Of a stretch of 15,481 nucleotides of DNA, positions 7,968 through 14,763 are shown one piece after another (within the stretch, counting starts at the first letter, position 1; each line of letters opens with the position of its first letter). Under the pieces are notes generated by a model. It was not told the DNA's origin. It was given only the letters and a program-made list of their open reading frames with translations, and made no database searches. The position numbers and the translations under genes are program-made. Origin of the DNA: UBA2040 sp965660955 (GTDB lineage Bacteria; Bacteroidota; Bacteroidia; Flavobacteriales_D; Crocinitomicaceae); NCBI GenBank assembly GCA_965660955.1, contig CBFIBY010000049.1, forward strand, positions 1 to 15,481, read 5' to 3'.

Positions 7968-8678
7968 CTATGAATAAAGTCCGCCGTTCAAATTTATAGT
8001 TTGACCGGTAATATACGCACCTTCTTGTGACACTAACAATTCAATGGTTTTCGCTATTGACGAAGGTTCGCCGAGTTCTCCCAATGGTATTTGTTTAACG
8101 ATTTCTTCCAGTTGATTTTCAGGAACCGTCGATATCATTCCTGTGTTAAAGTAACCTAAAGCCAATACGTTAACGTTGATATTGAAATGCGCTAATTCCT
8201 TGGCCTGAGATTTTGACAAGCCAATTAAACCAGCTTTGGAAGCTCCATAGGCTGCGGTGCCAATGTATCCAGTTTGCGCGACAACAGAACTGATATGAAT
8301 AATACTACCGCCCTTTTGTGTTCTCAAATGCGGAACAACTTCTTTGGAAAGGAAAAAAGGTGCATCCAAGTTGATCGCCAAGGTGTTTTTCCATGCTTCA
8401 GATTCCGTTTTCCAACTCATGGCACTATGCGAAACCCCGGCGTTATTGATGAGTACATCGATTTGACCAAAATACTCCATTACCTGAGCGACGAGCGAAG
8501 AGATTTCATTTTCATTTCGCAAATCTGCCTGAAAGTACTTACAATCAGCCGATTCTGGCAATTCTTTGTCACCATTATGAATATGCAAAGCCAAACGAAA
8601 ATTCGGACGCAACAATTTAGCTAATTCACGTCCTAATCCGCCTGAGGCACCTGTCAATAGAATTACTTTTTTCTCCAT
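7968..8678 (-). CDS. Short-chain dehydrogenase/reductase, FabG-like
   Basis: This 236-residue classical SDR has every key element: cofactor-binding TGASGGLG at 9-16, an acidic ADL at 51-53, NNAG at 78-81, catalytic S131 in HISSV, and YGASK with Y144 and K148. The C-terminal ITGQTINLNGG is typical of 3-oxoacyl-[ACP] reductases. FabG-type enzymes reduce 3-ketoacyl groups with NADPH, but many relatives in sugar clusters act on other ketones. Its start lies 16 bases inside the 3' end of the upstream FemAB-like gene, and the dehydratase begins 19 bases after its stop, so it belongs to the same transcript. The housekeeping fatty-acid FabG is usually beside other fab genes, which are absent here, so a specialised role in the glycan or acyl modification run is more likely. 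Confidence 0.9.
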   Translation of the reverse strand: MEKKVILLTGASGGLGRELAKLLRPNFRLALHIHNGDKELPESADCKYFQADLRNENEISSLVAQVMEYFGQIDVLINNAGVSHSAMSWKTESEAWKNTLAINLDAPFFLSKEVVPHLRTQKGGSIIHISSVVAQTGYIGTAAYGASKAGLIGLSKSQAKELAHFNINVNVLALGYFNTGMISTVPENQLEEIVKQIPLGELGEPSSIAKTIELLVSQEGAYITGQTINLNGGLYS

Positions 8679-9556
8679 GAATTTTTTATTTGTTTTGCCG
8701 TTTTATACCACATCGGACTTTTACTCCATTTGTATTGAAAATACGTTTGATCTTTTCCTCCGAAACATTTGTTAAATCGTCTAACTCCATCAATTCTAGA
8801 ACCCCCAAAATCAAAGTTACGACTTGATTCGAAAGCATCAAGAATAGCAGCATTCATTAAAGCGTACATTCCACCCATTTTTTTTGCTTTTTCTTGACAA
8901 GCTCCTTTTAAATATAAAGTTCTACCATTCGTTTCAACTAGGAAAACCACGCCTACAACACACTTCCCCATATTTAGAGTTAATGATTTTAAAATATTGA
9001 TTTTGTTTAAATTAGATAGAACAACCTCAAGCGAATCGAAGTCATCATCTTTTAAGGTTTTGAACTTTCCACTGAGCTCGGATTTAATTATACCCAATCC
9101 TTCATCAATGTTCAATTCTGACACGATTTCATATCCTTCTTTTTCAATCGCCTTGACTTTCCTTTTCGCTTGCGAGTTCAGTTTAAAATCCGCTTTTATC
9201 AAGTTTTGGAAGATCAAATTATTCGCTTCAAGATTCAATCCTTCTCGGCGAAAGAATACATCACATTCCTTGAAATGTGTTTGTAAAAAGCGAGCTAATT
9301 CACCTTTGTCAGGAGCATCATCACCTATCCAATCTATCCAGCGACAAAAGACAGGAATGTAAAGTGTTTTCACACCTAACTTCTCGAAGTAAGGCAAGGC
9401 CATCCCTCCTGTTTCTTCCTCATTCAGAACGAAACATAATTCTTCGGAAACAGCATCAAGATACTCCAAATAGCAAAACGGTTGGTTTTCCGGCGCATTT
9501 GCGCACCATTCGTTCCATTTATTTTCATCGATATCGCTTCTTGAGATTATCTTCAT
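8663..9556 (-). CDS. FemAB/GNAT-like acyltransferase
   Basis: The 297-residue protein resembles FemAB-type, double-GNAT-fold transferases common in Bacteroidota glycan clusters. The N-terminal half carries a substrate-side fold (WNEWCANAPENQPFCYLEYLDA near 14-35). A basic linker with NSQAKRKVKAIEKEGYE lies near 127-143. The C-terminal half has the acyl-donor region, with LYLKGACQEKAKKMGGMYAL and the hallmark FDFGGSRIDGVRRFNKCFGG, which parallels the FDFG-S plus G-FK-GFGG signature of this group. Cytoplasmic, no signal peptide. Its ATG overlaps the upstream stop as ATGA, and its end overlaps the SDR start by 16 bases. It probably acylates or aminoacylates a sugar or lipid-linked precursor; the donor and acceptor cannot be inferred. 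Confidence 0.78.
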   Translation of the reverse strand: MKIISRSDIDENKWNEWCANAPENQPFCYLEYLDAVSEELCFVLNEEETGGMALPYFEKLGVKTLYIPVFCRWIDWIGDDAPDKGELARFLQTHFKECDVFFRREGLNLEANNLIFQNLIKADFKLNSQAKRKVKAIEKEGYEIVSELNIDEGLGIIKSELSGKFKTLKDDDFDSLEVVLSNLNKINILKSLTLNMGKCVVGVVFLVETNGRTLYLKGACQEKAKKMGGMYALMNAAILDAFESSRNFDFGGSRIDGVRRFNKCFGGKDQTYFQYKWSKSPMWYKTAKQIKNSWRKK

Positions 9557-10539
9557 ATCAGTTCGCTCAAGGTCATGAAACGCTTATTTTCGGTATTTCT
9601 TGCTGTAAAGTCATCTAATTTTTTCAAGGAATACCTCGTCAAGCTCTTCGGGTGTCCAATCACACACATATACTTACGATTTTCGTTTGATAAAACCTTA
9701 AAAGAATTAGCTAGTTCTGAAGCAAAATAACCGTCCGTGCTTAAATGATGTAATTTTCCTTTGGTTAGCATTTCTTTTTTTCCACCTGGTTGGGAAACAA
9801 AATTACCATCTCCCCACATCTTATGTTTTGAGGGGAATAATCGACCGAGAACATAAAGTTTCCAGAAAAATAGCGGTGAATAATAGCGAGAAGAAATGGG
9901 CACCTCTAGAAACGATCCTGATTCATCAGCTTCGCAAACGTCATTTTCAAATGAATAAGGCTCCTGCGTTTTTACCGTACGAAAATCTAAATCGTATTGT
10001 TCTGACTGCCAATGAATACCTGGCATTACAGAGGAATCAATTTGCATTCCGTTTTCCTGAAACAAGGTTTTGAAATCAGAAAAAGGCTGTATACACCAAC
10101 CACCCGCTCTAAAAACGGTAGACTTCCGACCTACAACCTGATCCAAACGCGTTTTGTATTTAGAAAATATTTTTCCCCGTTCATCGACAGGGAAATCAGA
10201 CAACTTATAATGTTTATCGAGATTCATTTTCCATTCGCCATCAACCCATTCTGCTTTCTCCCAATGCGGGTGGATATGCAGCTGAACATCATGACCTTCG
10301 GCCTTCATCCGTAGAATTTGACTTTGAATTAAATCGTGATCACTTTTCAGGCTATCAGCACCTTCCATGTATTTTTCGATAGCAATAAAGTGACCTATAT
10401 CCCAAAAAAAAGTAAAGCGGATTTTGTTCTTTTTAGCAAGTAACAATAGTTCATTTGTAGGCTCAATCATACATTTCTCAACACTTCCTGACGTATCGCC
10501 AAAAAAGACTTCATAATCCATCGTGAGAAAAATATTCAT
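9553..10539 (-). CDS. Polysaccharide deacetylase-like protein (CE4-related)
   Basis: This 328-residue protein belongs to the polysaccharide deacetylase/glycoside-hydrolase-deacetylase superfamily, whose members remove N-acetyl groups from sugars with a metal-bound Asp-His-His centre. Visible elements are TMDYE with D8, TFFWDIGH at 43-50, QLHIHPHW with H88, H90 and H92 as metal-ligand candidates, FRAGGW with R144, and IGHPKSL with H296 near the end. The layout resembles the divergent 'WalW-like' bacterial members. There is no signal peptide, so it would act in the cytoplasm on a lipid- or nucleotide-linked sugar. It heads the leftward operon, overlaps the FemAB-like gene by four bases (ATGA), and starts 72 bases from the divergent gene at 10612. 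Activity is inferred from the motifs only. Confidence 0.8.
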   Translation of the reverse strand: MNIFLTMDYEVFFGDTSGSVEKCMIEPTNELLLLAKKNKIRFTFFWDIGHFIAIEKYMEGADSLKSDHDLIQSQILRMKAEGHDVQLHIHPHWEKAEWVDGEWKMNLDKHYKLSDFPVDERGKIFSKYKTRLDQVVGRKSTVFRAGGWCIQPFSDFKTLFQENGMQIDSSVMPGIHWQSEQYDLDFRTVKTQEPYSFENDVCEADESGSFLEVPISSRYYSPLFFWKLYVLGRLFPSKHKMWGDGNFVSQPGGKKEMLTKGKLHHLSTDGYFASELANSFKVLSNENRKYMCVIGHPKSLTRYSLKKLDDFTARNTENKRFMTLSELI

Positions 10540-10611
10540 GGGTGCGAAGTTAAAAAACTTACCGTTTTTGTGAGAAATAACTTACTTTTGGTGTTGAAAA
10601 TTAAACACCCT
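10540..10611. promoter_or_regulatory. Divergent promoter region between glycan operon and secreted-protein gene
   Basis: On the plus strand TACTTTTG at 10583-10590 matches the TAnnTTTG -7 box exactly and precedes the ATG at 10612 by 21 bases; no TTTG sits at the ideal -33 distance. For the minus-strand operon, TAAGTTTT (reading 10561 to 10554) matches seven of eight positions and lies 14 bases before the ATG at 10539. The plus-strand box is the more credible. Confidence 0.5.
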
Positions 10612-11058
10612 ATGAAAAACGTATTCTTTTTGTTCCTAGTGTCCTTTCTATTTATTGGATTCTCAAATGTTGCACAAGCGCAGAGTAAAGAGTCGATGAA
10701 ACGACAAAAATTTGTGAATAAATTCACTGGAGCGGTATCAGTAAAAAAGAGAAACAGAATAATTAAATGCATCGAAAAGTCTTATGTATCTAAGCATTTG
10801 GACGGAACACACAAAGGAAATAAAAATGAATTCCTTGCGAATTTCTTTGCTGGAATTATTTTACAATCGAATGAACTAAGTAAAGTTCCGTTGAGCAAAA
10901 TATTCGATATTCGACTAACGGAATTGAATGAATTACAAGCTGGAATTGCGGAATGTAAATTCATTCTATCGACTCCAGAAGGAAATGTTGAAACGACATT
11001 ATACCTTAAATCTTTGAAGAAAAAAGGAAAATTCGCCTTCGTTCCTAAGCGAACATGA
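10612..11058 (+). CDS. Small exported protein of unknown function
   Basis: I do not recognise the family. The start is taken as the ATG at 10612, because the resulting 148-residue product opens with a clear signal peptide (MKNVFFLFLV to SNVAQA, cleavage before Q24); a GTG at 10570 would extend it through the promoter box and place the hydrophobic segment too far in. The mature part is lysine-rich, with RKxNR-like basic stretches, a central hydrophobic helix near 68-74 (FFAGIIL) and a C-terminal half that reads as beta strands (AECKFILSTPEGN, ETTLYLKSLKKKGKFAFVPK). It may be a small periplasmic or surface protein. Its stop overlaps the CYTH gene's ATG (ATGA), so the two are probably translated from one message. 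Confidence 0.7.
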   Translation: MKNVFFLFLVSFLFIGFSNVAQAQSKESMKRQKFVNKFTGAVSVKKRNRIIKCIEKSYVSKHLDGTHKGNKNEFLANFFAGIILQSNELSKVPLSKIFDIRLTELNELQAGIAECKFILSTPEGNVETTLYLKSLKKKGKFAFVPKRT

Positions 11059-11549
11059 TTGAGATAGAAAGAAAATTTCTTGTTCTTTCTGAAAAATTAC
11101 CGGATTTAACGTCATTCAAGAAATGTGCATTAAAACAAGGGTACATTACGTCCTCAGACGAGAACACCGTTCGTATTCGAATTTTGGACGATGATGCCAT
11201 TCTAACGATAAAAGGTAAAACCATTGGATTGACAAGAGCTGAATTCGAGTATCCAGTTGCGAAGGAACATGGGCACGAAATGCTAAAACTGTGTGATTCG
11301 CGTCTCATCGAGAAAACACGTTACTTCATTCCTCAGGAAAAGCATACTTGGGAATTGGATTACTTTTCAGGGAAGTTGGAAGGTCTGGTTTTAGCTGAAA
11401 TTGAGTTGGATTCTGAAGATGAGGCAATTGAATTGCCGAATTGGATAGGTAGTGAAGTTAGTCAAGATGCACGATACTTCAATTCAAACTTGAGCAAGTT
11501 GTCTGGAGAAGCCGCTGCGAACTTAGTCCGTTCGAATATTGCTGGATAA
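11055..11549 (+). CDS. CYTH-domain protein, probable triphosphate tunnel metalloenzyme
   Basis: The 164-residue protein is a single CYTH domain. CYTH enzymes form an eight-stranded tunnel lined with acidic and basic residues and bind triphosphates with Mg2+ or Mn2+; small bacterial members such as NeuTTM are mainly inorganic triphosphatases. The hallmark EIERKF is at 3-8 (E3, E5, R6, K7). Tunnel residues follow in order: VRIR (R40, R42), TIKGK (K53, K55), RAEFEY (R61, E63, E65), EKTRY (K87, R89), WELDYF (E100, D102) and LAEIEL (E115, E117). No catalytic position looks missing. Cytoplasmic. It overlaps the exported-protein gene by four bases upstream, and its end overlaps the opposite-strand gene's end by 27 bases. 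A class IV adenylate cyclase activity is possible for the fold but less likely. Confidence 0.9.
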   Translation: MIEIERKFLVLSEKLPDLTSFKKCALKQGYITSSDENTVRIRILDDDAILTIKGKTIGLTRAEFEYPVAKEHGHEMLKLCDSRLIEKTRYFIPQEKHTWELDYFSGKLEGLVLAEIELDSEDEAIELPNWIGSEVSQDARYFNSNLSKLSGEAAANLVRSNIAG

Positions 11550-11846
11550 GGTATCGAAAACAGTTCCACCAAATTCAAAGTTGAAATATTGCTCAAAGTT
11601 TTCGAGTTTAATTTCGCAGGGCCAATGACTGGAATCATCCGTAACTGATTCAAATTCAGCTGTAAAAATCTTTTTAAAATTTGCTTTCAAAATAGGCTCC
11701 GTTTCCATAAAGTCTTCTTCAATAAGGTAAACATTACCCTCAATAAATTCAAATGAAATGGGTATTTCACCATCAATTGAATTGGCCCAATCAACAAACT
11801 TTTGCGTTGGCTTTACAAATAGATAGCCACGGTTTATAAATTTCAT
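11523..11846 (-). CDS. Conserved-looking small protein of unknown function
   Basis: This 107-residue cytoplasmic protein starts MKFINRGYLFVKPTQKFVDW, a pattern I associate with small uncharacterised Bacteroidota proteins, though I cannot name the family. It is acidic and aromatic, with EGNVYLIEED near 36-45 and a WPCEIKLENFEQYFNFEF segment near 75-92, consistent with a compact alpha/beta fold. It has no signal peptide, membrane helix or metal-binding pattern. The ATG overlaps the lipoprotein's TGA by four bases, so it is the third gene of the ltaE run. Its last 27 bases overlap the convergent CYTH gene, which is unusual but leaves both frames intact. Confidence 0.72.
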   Translation of the reverse strand: MKFINRGYLFVKPTQKFVDWANSIDGEIPISFEFIEGNVYLIEEDFMETEPILKANFKKIFTAEFESVTDDSSHWPCEIKLENFEQYFNFEFGGTVFDTLSSNIRTD

Positions 11847-12484
11847 TCTTCCTCTTTTTCAATTTCAGTCCACTCTTCCTCATCCAGTGCCCACCAAGTC
11901 GTTTTATTATTTACATTTTGGGTGATGACATACAGGACTTCCTCTTTTGTAAAAAGTCTTTTTAAATTTTCCAAAATGTCCACCTCCTTAATTCGACTTT
12001 CGGACTCAAAATAAATTATCTTCTTTTCCGTCGCATAAACAATGAATGCGTTAGCTATCAATTTCTTTTCCTCGAAAAGAAGCAAAGTATTTCGCTTTTT
12101 CCCAAAACTGTCCAACCAATTGAACAATGTGTTTTTCATTCCAAGAGAATCAGAAAAAGTGTAAAAAGCACCACACCCTATCGATTCACCAATTCTACCC
12201 ATCCATTTTTCAGCTGTCAAATTTTCAAATCGATCTGGAAACCATGTTTCAGGTATAGAATCAATCGTCTCATTGCCAAATCCTAATGTATCCGCAAGTT
12301 TTTGCACCAAAGCTGGCAAAGAATCATAATATACGACTTTCTTTTCCTCAATATCTACGGTATCGCCTTCGTTATATCGTTCTGATGATGGCAACACATC
12401 TTTTAAATCAATCACCTCTGGATCTTCAGAATTTCCGCATGCGGCGATGATCAAAACAGAAAATAAAACAACGATTCCTTTCAT
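11843..12484 (-). CDS. Lipoprotein of unknown function
   Basis: The 213-residue protein begins with a type II signal peptide: MKG, a hydrophobic core and the lipobox IAAC with C16 as the lipidated residue. The next residues, GNSEDPE, are acidic and recall the surface-export signals reported after the lipidated Cys in Bacteroidota, so an outer-membrane or surface location is plausible. After an acidic linker (about 20-55) comes a domain with MGRIGESIGCGAFYTFSD near 94-111, FLAxx-like strands such as NTLLLFEEKK, KKIIYFESESR, and a very acidic tail. I recognise no enzyme motif. It overlaps the ltaE stop by one base and the next gene by four bases, so expression from the ltaE promoter is expected. 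Confidence 0.8.
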   Translation of the reverse strand: MKGIVVLFSVLIIAACGNSEDPEVIDLKDVLPSSERYNEGDTVDIEEKKVVYYDSLPALVQKLADTLGFGNETIDSIPETWFPDRFENLTAEKWMGRIGESIGCGAFYTFSDSLGMKNTLFNWLDSFGKKRNTLLLFEEKKLIANAFIVYATEKKIIYFESESRIKEVDILENLKRLFTKEEVLYVITQNVNNKTTWWALDEEEWTEIEKEEE

Positions 12485-13497
12485 TATAAAGTTTTTATGG
12501 TTTCAATAGTTTGATCGATTTGCGCCGACCAGATATCTAAATGCGTTACGAATCGAAGCATTCCCTCTCCGAATGCCATGCAAAGTATTCCTTTTTCAGC
12601 GAATTGACCAATGAGAGAATCTCGATTTTCCTTATCCTTTAGGTGTACAACAACAATGTTTGTTTCGACGGGTACAACTCGCTCAACCCAATCACAAGCA
12701 TTAAATGCAGATTCCAATGCTTTTGCATGATTATGATCATCGACCAATCGATTCACATTATTCTTAAGTGCAAATTCACCAGCAGCGGCAATCATTCCAG
12801 CTTGACGCATTCCACCTCCAAATACTTTACGGACTCTTCGCGCTTCTTTGATAAATGATTTGGTTCCGAGCAAAAGAGACCCTACAGGAGCGCCCAAACC
12901 TTTTGACAAGCATAATGAGATGCTATCAAAATTGGCTGCATAATCTTTCAAATCATTTCCTGTTGCGACCATGGCATTCATCATACGAGCGCCATCTAGG
13001 TGCAAGGGAAGGTTTTTCTCTAAGCACCATTTTCTAATTTTTCGAATTTCATTAATGTCGTATACGGCACCTCCACCTCTATTAGCCGTATCTTCTAAAC
13101 TTACCAATTGCGTCAAAGGATAATGCACATCATCTGGATTTTCCCATTTCTCAATGTCCTCTAGAGTTATTCTTCCGCGATCACCATCCAGCAAGCGCAC
13201 CGATGCACCTGAATTGCGGGCAACTCCTCCACCTTCATATTTATAAATATGGCTGTCCCAATGACAAATTACTTCTCCGCCAGGCGAAGTGTGAACATTG
13301 ATAGCAATTTGATTCGTTTGCGTACCAGAAGTGCAATAAAGTGAATCTTCCATCCCAAATTGTTCCGCAGCGTACTTTTGCAATGAAATAATACTTGGAT
13401 CTTCATTAAATACATCATCTCCAACTTCGGCATCCATCATTGCTTGACGCATTGCTTGTGTGGGTTTTGTAACAGTATCGCTACGGAAATCAATCAT
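12484..13497 (-). CDS. ltaE: Low-specificity L-threonine aldolase
   Basis: This 337-residue fold-type I PLP enzyme cleaves L-threonine and L-allo-threonine to glycine and acetaldehyde in the cytoplasm. It has the family's N-terminus (DFRSDTVTKPT), VGDDVFNEDP at 25-34, SGTQTNQ at 57-63, H83 stacking on the cofactor ring, LDGAR with D168 and R171, and the Schiff-base lysine K199 in LSKGLGAPVGS. GGGMRQAG follows downstream. Length and key residues match the E. coli enzyme, so it is complete. The ATG at 13497 is preceded at 16 bases by an exact -7 promoter box. It leads the three-gene unit with the lipoprotein and the small unknown protein; nothing in those two genes suggests a direct metabolic link. 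Confidence 0.95.
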   Translation of the reverse strand: MIDFRSDTVTKPTQAMRQAMMDAEVGDDVFNEDPSIISLQKYAAEQFGMEDSLYCTSGTQTNQIAINVHTSPGGEVICHWDSHIYKYEGGGVARNSGASVRLLDGDRGRITLEDIEKWENPDDVHYPLTQLVSLEDTANRGGGAVYDINEIRKIRKWCLEKNLPLHLDGARMMNAMVATGNDLKDYAANFDSISLCLSKGLGAPVGSLLLGTKSFIKEARRVRKVFGGGMRQAGMIAAAGEFALKNNVNRLVDDHNHAKALESAFNACDWVERVVPVETNIVVVHLKDKENRDSLIGQFAEKGILCMAFGEGMLRFVTHLDIWSAQIDQTIETIKTL

Positions 13498-13513
13498 GAT
13501 TTTACTTTTTGTT

Positions 13514-13521
13514 CAAAGTTA
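13514..13521 (-). promoter_or_regulatory. -7 promoter box for the ltaE unit
   Basis: On the minus strand TAACTTTG (13521 to 13514) matches the Bacteroidota -7 consensus TAnnTTTG in full and ends 16 bases before the ltaE ATG. No TTTG lies at the ideal -33 spacing (a TTTA is there, near 13545-13542), so the promoter call rests on the -7 box and its position. Confidence 0.5.
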
Positions 13522-13587
13522 ATTGTTTTCAGTAGAGATTGTAAATAGAGCAAACAACTTCCATTGAATTTTTTGCAAATTTGTGAT

Positions 13588-14400
13588 ATGGATTATATAG
13601 CAATATTAATCATTTGTCTCACAGTTTGCTTTGGTGCTGGACTAACATTTTTCTCAGGCTTTGGACTGGGAACAATTATGCTTCCCGTCTTCAGTTTGTT
13701 CTTTCCCTTGCATATTGCTGTGGCCGCTACGGCAATTGTCCACCTTGCCAATAACCTTTTTAAATTTGCTTTGGTAAGGAAAGACATCCACAAACCCACC
13801 TTTCTTCGTTTTGGTTTACCCGCCTTGTTTTCAGCTGTTGTTGGTGGTTACTTACTTACGATTATTTCCGATACCAAACCCATTTATTCTTACGTGATTT
13901 TCGAAAAAACAATGGAATTAACTTGGATGAAAATAGTAATCGGTTTCTTAATGATATTCTTTGCTTGGTTTGATCTTTCTAAGCGCTTTTCAAACTATTC
14001 TATTGACCCAAAACACATTCCTTTGGGTGGAATTCTTTCTGGATTTTTTGGTGGAATTTCTGGTCATCAAGGAGCGTTTCGTGCAGCTTTTTTAAGCAAA
14101 TCAGGATTGGATAAAAAACAATTTATCGGAACTTCCAATGCTGTCGCCGTTATAATTGATGTGAGTCGATTAATGGTCTACGTTTTTGGTTTAACTGCTG
14201 TTTTGGGAGGGAAACAAAAAGGTCTAGTACAAGCAATAGAATCAGAGGCTTATTTGTTAGGCTTTGCCATCTTGTTTGCTTTTCTTGGAACCTTCATTGG
14301 GAAAAGATTAGTCGAAAAAACAACGATACTGGGGGTTCAACATTTGGTTGGTATACTACTCTTCATTATGGGAACGCTATTAATAGCAGGCATTCTTTAA
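13588..14400 (+). CDS. TauE/SafE-type membrane anion transporter
   Basis: From the ATG at 13588 this is a 270-residue integral membrane protein of the TauE/SafE/DUF81 superfamily, which moves small organosulfur or other anions such as sulfite, sulfoacetate or related carboxylates across the inner membrane. About eight hydrophobic helices form the typical two-half arrangement. The family's repeated glycine-rich motif is seen in both halves: SGFGLGTIMLP at 23-33 and SGFFGGISGHQGAFRAAF at 151-168. An upstream TTG at 13564 would add eight residues with no family support. The gene stands alone, divergent from ltaE and followed by the hairpin-repeat region. A TAnnTTTG-like box one mismatch off (CAAATTTG, 13576-13583) is so close to the ATG that a leaderless message is possible. 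Substrate is unknown. Confidence 0.9.
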   Translation: MDYIAILIICLTVCFGAGLTFFSGFGLGTIMLPVFSLFFPLHIAVAATAIVHLANNLFKFALVRKDIHKPTFLRFGLPALFSAVVGGYLLTIISDTKPIYSYVIFEKTMELTWMKIVIGFLMIFFAWFDLSKRFSNYSIDPKHIPLGGILSGFFGGISGHQGAFRAAFLSKSGLDKKQFIGTSNAVAVIIDVSRLMVYVFGLTAVLGGKQKGLVQAIESEAYLLGFAILFAFLGTFIGKRLVEKTTILGVQHLVGILLFIMGTLLIAGIL

Positions 14401-14417
14401 ATCGTTTGATACTGTGG

Positions 14418-14544
14418 ATTCGAAGTGCAAGCACATTGGAAGTGGCTTTGCTTCGCTCGCCACATTAGAAGTAACATCGCTTTGCTCGTTACATTGAAAG
14501 TGCTTCGCACATTTTGCGCACCAGAATGACGCAAGGCTTCGAAT
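14418..14544. repeat. 127-bp hairpin-array element, copy 1
   Basis: The element begins ATTCGAAG (14418-14425) and ends CTTCGAAT (14537-14544), exact 8-bp terminal inverted repeats. Between them are five small hairpins: GTGC/GCAC (14425-14434), GTGGC/GCCAC (14442-14463, 12-nt loop), GTAAC/GTTAC (14471-14492, 12-nt loop), GTGC-TTC-GCAC (14500-14510), and TTGCG/CGCAA (14514-14534). The first four are separated by exactly seven bases each: ATTGGAA, ATTAGAA, ATTGAAA. The 12-nt loops themselves contain GC-3nt-GC, which could pair. Arms differ between hairpins yet each pair is self-complementary. No coding content; the role is unknown, with a REP- or MITE-like repeat or RNA structure as possibilities. 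Confidence 0.8.
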
Positions 14545-14573
14545 GTGCTAGTCAGTTGTTTTCAGCGCTGGAA

Positions 14574-14700
14574 ATTCGGAGTGCAAGCACATTAGAAGTG
14601 GCATTGCTTCGCTCGCCACATTAGGGGTAACATCGCTTTGCTCGTTACATTGAAAGTGCTTCACACATTTTGCGCACCAGAATGCCGCAAGGCTTCGAAT
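14574..14700. repeat. 127-bp hairpin-array element, copy 2
   Basis: This copy has the same length as copy 1, starts 156 bp after it, and differs at about seven positions with no indels. Ends are ATTCGGAG (one mismatch in the inverted repeat) and CTTCGAAT. Hairpins lie at 14581-14590, 14598-14619, 14627-14648, 14656-14666 and 14670-14690. Six differences fall in spacers, loops or the terminal repeat; one (GCAC to ACAC) weakens the fourth hairpin. The 29-bp stretch between the copies (14545-14573) includes the palindrome CAGCGCTG. Confidence 0.8.
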
Positions 14701-14746
14701 GAATGCAGCGAAGCGAACATTCTATCCGTGCCGCTAGGCTTCGAAT
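14701..14746. repeat. Partial third copy of the hairpin element
   Basis: Immediately after copy 2, GAATG (14701-14705) pairs with CATTC (14718-14722) around a 12-nt loop whose reverse complement resembles the loops in the full copies, so it looks like a unit in the opposite orientation. It is followed by CCGCTAGGCTTCGAAT (14731-14746), matching the element's right end (CCGCAAGGCTTCGAAT). This appears to be a decayed or rearranged fragment. Confidence 0.6.
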
Positions 14747-14763
14747 TATTAAATTATTCATTA

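Larger units (their letters stand above)
14401..14763. other. Convergent intergenic region filled with hairpin repeats
   Basis: The 363-bp spacer separates two converging genes. It holds two copies of a 127-bp structured element and a shorter related fragment, listed separately, and is visibly richer in G and C than its flanks. The frames do not give a plausible protein. An AT-rich tract with no hairpin (about 14747-14763) lies next to the methyltransferase stop. Confidence 0.8.

Noticed and set aside
8274..8624. 116-codon plus-strand open frame opposite the SDR gene
   Set aside because: It is antisense to a gene with a full set of SDR motifs and shows no protein-like features.
10570..10611. 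GTG start for the small exported protein at 10570
   Set aside because: It would put coding sequence over the -7 promoter box and add 14 residues ahead of an otherwise perfect signal peptide.
13564..13587. TTG start for the TauE-like transporter at 13564
   Set aside because: The first membrane helix begins directly after the ATG at 13588, and the extra eight residues have no family support.
14418..14700. Hairpin repeats as a CRISPR array or as rho-independent terminators only
   Set aside because: There are no unique spacers, and the stems lack a following T-tract; a simple terminator also does not explain five evenly spaced hairpins per unit and terminal inverted repeats.
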